From assembly GCF_018323885.1 (NCBI RefSeq), contig NZ_AP024585.1:2604001-2668000 (forward strand): DNA of 64,000 bases, read 5' to 3'. The notes below the pieces were generated by a model. That model made no database searches. It saw nothing but the letters and a program-made list of their open reading frames with translations, and was not told the DNA's origin. Positions 58,001-64,000 of this stretch are shown here, one piece after another. The position numbers were made by a program, and so were the translations under genes. This DNA is from Citrobacter amalonaticus (lineage in GTDB: Bacteria > Pseudomonadota > Gammaproteobacteria > Enterobacterales > Enterobacteriaceae). Position 1 is the first letter of the stretch; the number at the start of each line of letters is the position of its first letter.

Positions 58001-58020
58001 TAACTCAGCGTACCAGTTTA
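58001..58020. promoter_or_regulatory. FadR operator upstream of fadD
   Basis: On the minus strand TAAACTGGTACGCTGAGTTA fits the FadR pattern (AnCTGGTnnGAnnnGTTA) and aligns with the known E. coli fadD operator. FadR itself is encoded at 32252-32971. Confidence 0.78.
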
Positions 58021-58084
58021 TTAATTACTCAACTGAAAGGTTGCGAAGCGCGTCACTATTTATTTTTGTTATGACGTTAATAAA

Positions 58085-58112
58085 ACAGAAACAGCGGACC
58101 AGCCGCTGTTTC
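58085..58112 (-). terminator. terminator after yeaY
   Basis: Stem GAAACAGCGG / CCGCTGTTTC (58088-58097 and 58103-58112), loop ACCAG; TGTTTTA follows on the minus strand. Confidence 0.8.
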
Positions 58113-58133
58113 TTTTACTGATAATACAACGCG

Positions 58134-58715
58134 TTACTCTGTGACGATCGTTTGAACCTGTGCAGGACCAGGGTTGTACCATCCCCAACCGCCATAGCCA
58201 TACGGCCAGCCTCTCCCGCCGTAGAACCACGGGTCGATCGGTTGTGGTGGCATCACCACCTGCTGAGCAAGCCGCCAGCGTTTGTAGCCCGTCACGTCCA
58301 TGGTCATGAATTTGTACGGCGTGCTACCCACTTTACCTTCAACGGTACCCGTAATCGGCCCAACGACGGTCACCAGTTGCCCCCGGAAATCAACCGGGTC
58401 GAGGAAGCCATTCACATTGGCGTATATACGACCACGCGACGGTTCGCCCAGAATCGGCCGCGCCCCGCTATCGAGCGGAACAGTGGCAATTTCCAGACGG
58501 GTTTTTCCCTGCTGGTTTTGAATCTCCACCACTTTACCGCCAAAGCGCGCTTCCTGTCCGACATACAGCTGCGGGGCATTCATCACCCGCACCAGATCGT
58601 CCTGCGGCGTGGGGCTGGAGCCCTTAATCGCCTCCGGAACCGTGACGCACCCGCTTAACATGAGGGCGATGGCGCCCGCGAGCAGGCCTTTCACAACTTG
58701 TTTTTGAACCGCCAT
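58134..58715 (-). CDS. yeaY: Slp-family outer-membrane lipoprotein YeaY
   Basis: A 193-residue lipoprotein; the lipobox LSGC puts the lipidated Cys at residue 23. The Slp domain fills most of the protein, and the tail is rich in Gly, Tyr and Trp ([20 protein letters not shown]). Function is unknown. In E. coli yeaY is under sigma-E control. It lies between tsaB and fadD in the same direction. Confidence 0.93.
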   Translation of the reverse strand: MAVQKQVVKGLLAGAIALMLSGCVTVPEAIKGSSPTPQDDLVRVMNAPQLYVGQEARFGGKVVEIQNQQGKTRLEIATVPLDSGARPILGEPSRGRIYANVNGFLDPVDFRGQLVTVVGPITGTVEGKVGSTPYKFMTMDVTGYKRWRLAQQVVMPPQPIDPWFYGGRGWPYGYGGWGWYNPGPAQVQTIVTE

Positions 58716-58774
58716 ACTGCGACTCCTTTTCTCAAACGGCTAACCCGATGTTTTACGGGTCATACTACTGAGAT

Positions 58775-59470
58775 TCACTCTTTTCCGGGAAGTTTCTTCC
58801 AGGCCACGTTGTTACGTAAATAAACCGGTTCCGCGTGTTCGACCGCCACGGTTTTACCGTCAGCCAACATCTGGCAGGCGATCGGCAACATATCTTCCGC
58901 GGCGGGCAGCAGGACGTCACCGTCGCGCAGCGCCAGTCCGCTCTCTTTGCCAAGTTCAGGCCAGGCAGGCCAGCCCGTCCCGACAGTCACCCATTCGCCG
59001 GAAAGCTGTTGTAAGCGCTCGGTGACCTGCTCAGGCTTCAACACGGCCTCGGTTTCTTCACCGTGCCAGACGCCCTTTTCATCACGCTGATACTCGGCCC
59101 AGTAGACCTCGCCCATTCGCGCATCAATGGCCGCCAGAACGCGAGTCGCGCCGGTTTTACGCCATGCGCCCTGCGCCATTGTCGCCAGCGTGGAGACGCC
59201 AATCATCGGCAGGTCAGCACCTAACGCCAGCCCCTGGGCGATGCCAATTCCGATGCGCACGCCAGTAAAACTGCCCGGCCCGCGCCCGTAGGCCAGCGCA
59301 TTGAGTTCAGTCAGAGAGGTGCCGTTAGCGGCAAGGATATCCTGCACCATCGGCAGGATGCGTTGAGTATGTTCTCGTGGGCAAAGCTCAAAATGAGCAG
59401 AGTGAGTACCGTCGTTCCACAGCGCCACAGAACAGGCTTCTGTGGCGGTATCGATAGCCAGAATTCGCAT
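58775..59470 (-). CDS. tsaB: tRNA t6A synthesis protein TsaB
   Basis: A 231-residue ASKHA-fold protein (also YeaZ). It dimerises with TsaD and, with TsaE, completes threonylcarbamoylation of adenosine 37 in tRNAs that read ANN codons. The segment [17 protein letters not shown] near residue 60 is diagnostic. In E. coli it is essential. It follows yoaA by 57 bp and precedes yeaY. Confidence 0.95.
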   Translation of the reverse strand: MRILAIDTATEACSVALWNDGTHSAHFELCPREHTQRILPMVQDILAANGTSLTELNALAYGRGPGSFTGVRIGIGIAQGLALGADLPMIGVSTLATMAQGAWRKTGATRVLAAIDARMGEVYWAEYQRDEKGVWHGEETEAVLKPEQVTERLQQLSGEWVTVGTGWPAWPELGKESGLALRDGDVLLPAAEDMLPIACQMLADGKTVAVEHAEPVYLRNNVAWKKLPGKE

Positions 59471-59527
59471 GAGTCTTCGTGCTTAGATCAATAAAATGGC
59501 CCGCATCTTACCATACTCCGTAACAAA

Positions 59528-61438
59528 TTACTCGGAGGATGGTATTGCGAGGAATCGCACAGCACGGGCGATATCCCGGGTGCGCGGCGCCGGCGGCAGA
59601 CTGGCAAGAAACGTCGCGCCGTAAGGTCGCATCACCAGTCGATTGTCACAAATCACCAACACGCCACGGTCATCGGCATCACGGATCAAACGACCGACGC
59701 CCTGCTTCAGCGTAATCACCGCGTCGGGCAGTTGCACCTCATCAAACGGATCGCCGCCACGTAAACGACAGTCTTCCATCCGTGCCTTCAGTAGCGGATC
59801 GTCTGGCGATGTAAACGGCAGTTTGTCGATGATCACCAGCGACAGCGTATCGCCGCGCACGTCCACCCCTTCCCAGAAGCTGCTGGTCGCCACCAGCAAC
59901 GCGTTACCCGCGCTGACGAACTGTTGCAGCAGTTGGCCTTTGCTGGTTTCACCCTGCAACAGCACCGGAAGCGTCATGGTAGCGCGGAACTGCTCCGCCA
60001 GATCGCGCATCATCGCATGCGAGGTACAGAGCATAAAGCAGCGCCCGTTGTTCGCTTCGATGATCGGTCTTAACATTGCCGCCAGCTGTCGCGCCGCGCC
60101 CGGTTGATTGGTTTGTGGCAGATTACGCGGCACACAGAGCAGGGCTTGGCGGGTGTAATCAAACGGACTCGGCAACAGCATTGATTCCGCTTCTTCAATC
60201 CCCAGACGCGCCGTAAAGTGATGCAGGTCATCATTCACCGACAGCGTTGCCGAGGTGAAAATCCAGCTTCCTGGCTTCTGCGCCATCACCTCTTTGAACT
60301 TGTCCGCCACCGTCAGCGGGGTCAGCGCGAGGGTAAAATTGCGCGAGGTACATTCGTACCAGTAGCTATAACCGGGCTGGTTGATCTCTTTCAACCGTTT
60401 GAGACGTGCGCGATACAACGTAGCGCGCTCAAACGCGGCATCAAGCAACGCCGAACGTCCAAGGGATAATTTCGCCACGTCGTAACACAGCTCCAGCGTA
60501 TCATCGAGCAGTAAAAACGCGCGCTGCACCCGCTGATCGGCCAGCAGTTCACGCAGGTTGCCGCGATATCCCGGCTCACCCAGTTGCAAGCGGAAATCCT
60601 GCGCGCTTTGCGCCAGACGGTCGGCGCATTTCTGTAACTGCTGGGTGTCTTTCAGCTCGGTACGATAGGCAATGGTGATGTCCTTCGCCAGATCCATCAG
60701 CTGACGACTGGAGAGCGACTGGCCAAAATACTGGCTGGCGATGTCCGGTAGCTGATGAGCTTCATCGAAAATCATCACCTCCGCCTCCGGGATCAGCTCA
60801 CCGAAACCGCTCTCTTTGACCACCATATCGGCCAGAAACAGGTGATGGTTCACCACTACCACGTCCGCGTCCATCGCCTTTTTACGTGCTTTCACCACAA
60901 AACAGTCTTTATACAACGGGCAGTCGCTGCCGAGGCAGTTGTCGTTGGTGCTAGTGACCAGCGGCCAGGCCTGAGAATCCTCGGCTACGCTGACACAGGT
61001 ACTGATGTCGCCATCTTCGGTCTGATTCGACCACGAGCGCAGCAGGATCACATCGCTTAAGGTCTGAACAGGCAGATCGCCACCCGCAAGCGCCTGCTGT
61101 TCAAGGCGCTCCAGGCATAAATAGTTTGAACGTCCTTTCAACAGGGCCAGCCTTCCGGTGTACTTCAGCGCTTTAGCCACCGTTGGCAGATCGCGGCTAT
61201 ATAGCTGATCCTGCAACGCCTTCGAACCGGTCGAGATAATCACTTTCTTTTTTGCGCGCAGCGCCGGTGCCAGATAGGCGTAGGTTTTCCCTGTCCCCGT
61301 TCCGGCTTCTACCACCAGAGGCTGTGATTTTTGGATGGACTGAGCGACGGCCATCGCCATCTGCCGCTGTGGTTCGCGCGGTTTGAAACCCGGTATCGCT
61401 TTAGCCAGTTGACCTTCTGGTGCAAAATCGTCCGTCAC
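59528..61438 (-). CDS. yoaA: DinG-family ATP-dependent helicase YoaA
   Basis: A 636-residue XPD/DinG-type superfamily 2 helicase. Walker A is EAGTGTGKTYAYLA near residue 45, the DEAH box is IFDEAHQLPD near residue 225, and the C-terminal motif VI is GRLIRDADDRG. Cys residues between the first two motifs (CLERLE, NCLGSDCPLYKDC) can hold a 4Fe-4S cluster. In E. coli YoaA works with the HolC (chi) subunit of DNA polymerase III to repair stalled forks. A perfect dyad of LexA-like form lies six bases upstream. Confidence 0.94.
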   Translation of the reverse strand: MTDDFAPEGQLAKAIPGFKPREPQRQMAMAVAQSIQKSQPLVVEAGTGTGKTYAYLAPALRAKKKVIISTGSKALQDQLYSRDLPTVAKALKYTGRLALLKGRSNYLCLERLEQQALAGGDLPVQTLSDVILLRSWSNQTEDGDISTCVSVAEDSQAWPLVTSTNDNCLGSDCPLYKDCFVVKARKKAMDADVVVVNHHLFLADMVVKESGFGELIPEAEVMIFDEAHQLPDIASQYFGQSLSSRQLMDLAKDITIAYRTELKDTQQLQKCADRLAQSAQDFRLQLGEPGYRGNLRELLADQRVQRAFLLLDDTLELCYDVAKLSLGRSALLDAAFERATLYRARLKRLKEINQPGYSYWYECTSRNFTLALTPLTVADKFKEVMAQKPGSWIFTSATLSVNDDLHHFTARLGIEEAESMLLPSPFDYTRQALLCVPRNLPQTNQPGAARQLAAMLRPIIEANNGRCFMLCTSHAMMRDLAEQFRATMTLPVLLQGETSKGQLLQQFVSAGNALLVATSSFWEGVDVRGDTLSLVIIDKLPFTSPDDPLLKARMEDCRLRGGDPFDEVQLPDAVITLKQGVGRLIRDADDRGVLVICDNRLVMRPYGATFLASLPPAPRTRDIARAVRFLAIPSSE

Positions 61439-61444
61439 ACTACC

Positions 61445-61464
61445 CCCTGTTGATTTGAACAGGG
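61445..61464. promoter_or_regulatory. perfect dyad upstream of yoaA, LexA-like
   Basis: CCCTGTT-GATTTG-AACAGGG at 61445-61464 contains CTG-N10-CAG. The inner ten bases are less AT-alternating than strong LexA sites. YoaA is a repair helicase related to the SOS gene dinG, so LexA control is plausible but not shown. Confidence 0.4.
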
Positions 61465-61567
61465 ATTATGTCAGGCCGCAGCGGCTTACGCCAGTTGAAG
61501 AGGTGACGCCGCCCTGACAATATGGCAGTCTTGCCATTTTATGCAGAACGTAAAAGAGGAAGGCTTT

Positions 61568-61912
61568 ATGACTATCATCCGTATTGATGCCGAAGATCGT
61601 TGGTCTGACGTGGTGATCCACAACAACACGCTCTACTACACTGGCGTACCGGCAAACCTTGATGCCGATGCCTTCGAGCAGACCGCCAACACGCTGGCAC
61701 AGATTGACGCCGCGCTGGAACAGCAAGGCAGCAACAAGTCACGCATTCTTGATGCCACCATTTTCCTTGCCGATAAGCATGATTTCGCAGCGATGAACAA
61801 AGCCTGGGACGCCTGGGTTGTGGCCGGTCATGCGCCGGTACGCTGCACGGTTCAGGCTGGATTAATGAACCCGAAATATAAAGTTGAGATTAAAATCGTC
61901 GCCGCGGTGTAA
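61568..61912 (+). CDS. yoaB: RidA-family protein YoaB
   Basis: A 114-residue Rid-family protein near identical to E. coli YoaB. It has the family fold, but the catalytic Arg/Glu pattern differs from RidA itself, and the substrate is unknown. The conserved C-terminal half reads APVRCTVQAGLMNPKYKVEI. The start MTIIRIDAED at 61568 follows GAGGAAGGC; nine upstream codons lack homology. It is divergent from yoaA. Confidence 0.93.
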   Translation: MTIIRIDAEDRWSDVVIHNNTLYYTGVPANLDADAFEQTANTLAQIDAALEQQGSNKSRILDATIFLADKHDFAAMNKAWDAWVVAGHAPVRCTVQAGLMNPKYKVEIKIVAAV

Positions 61913-61919
61913 GCCGGGG

Positions 61920-62099
61920 CTACTCGTCTTCGTCTTCAAAACGCGCCACAATCCGCTCACCGGTATGGGTGGCGCGCAGCTCTTCGGCCACCAGCGCAAT
62001 CGCCTGACCGCTGCTCATACCCTGTGACATCAGTTCCTGAATACGCTCAACCGCTTTCTGTTGCTGTTCGTGACTGAGTGAAGGTAAACCTGCAAACAT
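61920..62099 (-). CDS. yoaH: UPF0181 small protein YoaH
   Basis: A 59-residue protein ([20 protein letters not shown]..., ending in EDEDE), matching E. coli YoaH. It is helical and acidic at the end, with the conserved [19 protein letters not shown]. Function is unknown. It lies between yoaB and pabB on the opposite strand, as in E. coli; AGGAGTTAACG precedes the start. Confidence 0.93.
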
Positions 62100-62172
62100 C
62101 GTTAACTCCTGCTAAATTGTCTGCGCTAATTATTTCATGCAACCCGGAACATAGCCAGTACAGTCAGGATCA

Positions 62173-63534
62173 ATGAAGACGTTATCTCCCGCTATTATCA
62201 CGCTCCCCTGGCGTCAGGACGCCGCCGAACAGTATTTCGCGCCAATAAGCCATCTGCCGTGGGCAATGCTGCTGCATTCCGGTCACGCGGATCACCCACA
62301 TAGCCGTTTTGACATTGTGGTAGCCGATCCGCTTTGCACCGTGAAAACGCACGGCGAAACCACGCAGATTCGCGATGCGCAAGGCTGTCGTCTTACTCAT
62401 GACGATCCGCTGGCCGTACTGCAAAGCACACTGACCGCGCTGAATCTTCAGCCGCCAGTGAACGCCGATTTACCGTTCCAGGGTGGCGCGCTGGGGTTAT
62501 TTGGCTACGATCTGGGACGCCGCTTCGAATCTTTGCCCAGCTATGCCCGGCAGGATATCGCGCTGGCGGACATGGCGATAGGCCTCTACGACTGGGCGCT
62601 GATTGTCGATCATCAGCGCCAGACCGTGAGCTTACTCAGCCACACGGACGCCCACGCCAGACTCGCCTGGCTGGAAAGCCAGCAACCTCCTGCGCGTGTG
62701 CCGTTCAGGTTAACCACCGACTGGCAATCGAACATGACGCGTGAGCAATACGGCGAAAAATTCCGCCAGGTGCAGGCGTATCTGCACAGTGGCGACTGCT
62801 ATCAGGTCAATCTGGCCCAGCGTTTTCAGGCGTCTTATCAGGGCGATGAGTGGCTGGCCTTCGCGCGGCTCAATCAGGCGAACCGCGCCCCGTTCAGCGC
62901 GTTTTTACGCCTGGATGACGGCGCCATTCTGAGCCTGTCGCCTGAACGGTTTATTCTTCTGGCTGATGGCGACATTCAGACCCGCCCCATTAAGGGCACC
63001 CTGCCGCGATTGCCGCAGGAAGAGGCAGACCGGAAACAGGCGCAGAAACTGGCGAACTCAGCAAAGGATCGGGCGGAAAACGTAATGATTGTCGATCTGA
63101 TGCGCAACGACATTGGTCGCGTGGCGGTACCGGGCTCGGTGAAGGTGCCGGAACTGTTCGTGGTTGAACCCTTCCCGGCGGTGCATCATCTGGTCAGCAC
63201 CGTGATCGCGCGGTTACCCCCCACGCGGCATGCCAGTGACCTGCTCCGCGCCGCGTTTCCGGGCGGCTCGATTACCGGGGCACCGAAAGTGCGCGCCATG
63301 GAAATTATTGATGAGCTGGAACCCCACCGCCGTAACGCCTGGTGCGGCAGCATCGGTTATCTGAGCGTCTGCGGCAATATGGATACCAGCATTACCATCC
63401 GCACCCTGACCGCCGTGAACGGTCAACTGTACTGTTCCGCTGGCGGCGGTATTGTCGCCGATAGCGAGGAACAGGCGGAATATCAGGAAACCTTTGATAA
63501 AGTGAATCGTATCCTGCAACAACTGGAGAACTGA
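62173..63534 (+). CDS. pabB: aminodeoxychorismate synthase component I PabB
   Basis: A 453-residue chorismate-binding enzyme. With PabA it makes 4-amino-4-deoxychorismate for p-aminobenzoate and folate. Conserved parts are SPERFILLADGDIQTRPIKG, with the catalytic Lys in PIKGT, and AENVMIVDLMRNDIGRV near residue 305; FPGGSITGAPKVRAMEII follows. The length equals E. coli PabB. The stop is 3 bp before the nudL start. Confidence 0.95.
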   Translation: MKTLSPAIITLPWRQDAAEQYFAPISHLPWAMLLHSGHADHPHSRFDIVVADPLCTVKTHGETTQIRDAQGCRLTHDDPLAVLQSTLTALNLQPPVNADLPFQGGALGLFGYDLGRRFESLPSYARQDIALADMAIGLYDWALIVDHQRQTVSLLSHTDAHARLAWLESQQPPARVPFRLTTDWQSNMTREQYGEKFRQVQAYLHSGDCYQVNLAQRFQASYQGDEWLAFARLNQANRAPFSAFLRLDDGAILSLSPERFILLADGDIQTRPIKGTLPRLPQEEADRKQAQKLANSAKDRAENVMIVDLMRNDIGRVAVPGSVKVPELFVVEPFPAVHHLVSTVIARLPPTRHASDLLRAAFPGGSITGAPKVRAMEIIDELEPHRRNAWCGSIGYLSVCGNMDTSITIRTLTAVNGQLYCSAGGGIVADSEEQAEYQETFDKVNRILQQLEN

Positions 63535-63537
63535 GAC

Positions 63538-64000
63538 ATGGAGAACAAGAGCCTGACGCTGGATGATTTTCTATCGCGCTTCCAACTTTTGCGCCCGCAG
63601 ATTAATCGCGAGTCGCTGAACCTGCGCCAGGCCGCCGTGCTCATTCCCGTGGTTCGCCGCCCCCAGCCAGGGCTGCTGTTGACCCAGCGTTCGGTGCATT
63701 TACGCAAACACGCCGGGCAGGTGGCCTTCCCCGGCGGCGCGGTTGACAGCACCGACGCCTCTCTCATCGCCGCCGCGCTGCGTGAAGCCGAAGAAGAAGT
63801 GGCAATCCCGCCTGAAGCCGTTGATGTGATCGGCGTGCTGCCGCCGGTGGACAGCGTGACCGGCTTCCAGGTCACGCCGGTAGTGGGCATTATTCCGCCT
63901 AATCTGCCTTACCGCGCCAGCGAAGACGAGGTTTCCGCCGTCTTTGAAATGCCGCTGGCGCAGGCGCTGCATTTAGGCCGCTATCACCCGCTGGATGTCT
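63538..64000 (+). CDS. nudL: Nudix CoA pyrophosphatase NudL (3' end outside window)
   Basis: The first 154 codons of a Nudix hydrolase of the CoA-diphosphatase type, expected length about 192. The Nudix box is visible from [12 protein letters not shown] to [10 protein letters not shown], with the metal Glu residues in REAEEE. It likely splits CoA or its derivatives to 3',5'-ADP and phosphopantetheine. The start follows the pabB stop by 3 bp, so the two are co-transcribed as in E. coli. Confidence 0.93.
   Translation, partial: MENKSLTLDDFLSRFQLLRPQINRESLNLRQAAVLIPVVRRPQPGLLLTQRSVHLRKHAGQVAFPGGAVDSTDASLIAAALREAEEEVAIPPEAVDVIGVLPPVDSVTGFQVTPVVGIIPPNLPYRASEDEVSAVFEMPLAQALHLGRYHPLDV

Overview
The window is a chromosomal segment of an enteric bacterium, most likely Citrobacter. 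The core genes match E. coli K-12 products almost residue for residue, in E. coli-like order. Several accessory genes point to the C. koseri/amalonaticus/farmeri/sedlakii side of the genus: a chromosomal class A beta-lactamase with a divergent AmpR-type regulator, OqxAB-RarA-OqxR, and a chromosomal AadA-type enzyme. Species cannot be fixed from the sequence alone.

Layout. 1-13.8 kb is accessory: the 5' part of a chemoreceptor gene; a complete oqxR / oqxBA / rarA multidrug efflux module; a GlxA-family regulator with a GAPDH paralogue; an AT-rich yeeN gene between two imperfect direct repeats; and an unrecognised group (a 35-38 aa ORF overlapping a 74 aa ORF, divergent from a 489 aa orphan). 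13.8-39.2 kb is core, in the E. coli order dhaR-dhaKLM-treA-[FoxA-like receptor]-ymgE-ycgR-emtA-ldcA-cvrA-dadX-dadA-ycgB-fadR-nhaB-dsbB-ycgN-ycgM-ycgL-minCDE. 39.2-49.0 kb is a second accessory block: aadA, zinT, a uspF-like gene, ampR-like/bla, a tRNA-like gene, a RidA / PLP dehydratase / YheO-type regulator operon, a metallo-beta-lactamase-fold gene, and umuC and umuD as two separate units. 49.0-64 kb is core from a second E. coli map block: yoaG-yeaR, an acyltransferase absent from that place in E. coli, leuE, dmlR/dmlA, rnd, fadD, yeaY, tsaB, yoaA, yoaB, yoaH, pabB and the start of nudL.

How parts connect. FadR (32.3 kb) very likely acts on the operator in front of fadD (58.0 kb). OqxR and RarA flank the pump they are known to control, and a perfect inverted repeat lies in the oqxA-rarA gap. 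DhaR faces dhaKLM across two repeated palindromes. LexA boxes precede both umuD and umuC, with a terminator between them. Zur, Fur and NsrR-type sites precede zinT, the siderophore receptor and yeaR.

The most novel observation is a 141-bp sequence present twice in opposite orientation (after dsbB and after fadD), about 90% identical. Each copy lies exactly between two copies of the local gene's terminator hairpin (20 bp, of the form ACGC...GCGT). This looks like a small mobile or structured 3'-UTR element that inserts at intrinsic terminators and duplicates the hairpin. Other points of interest are the split umuD/umuC with an altered UmuC fingers loop, the tRNA-like gene with its own terminator, and the orphan gene trio.
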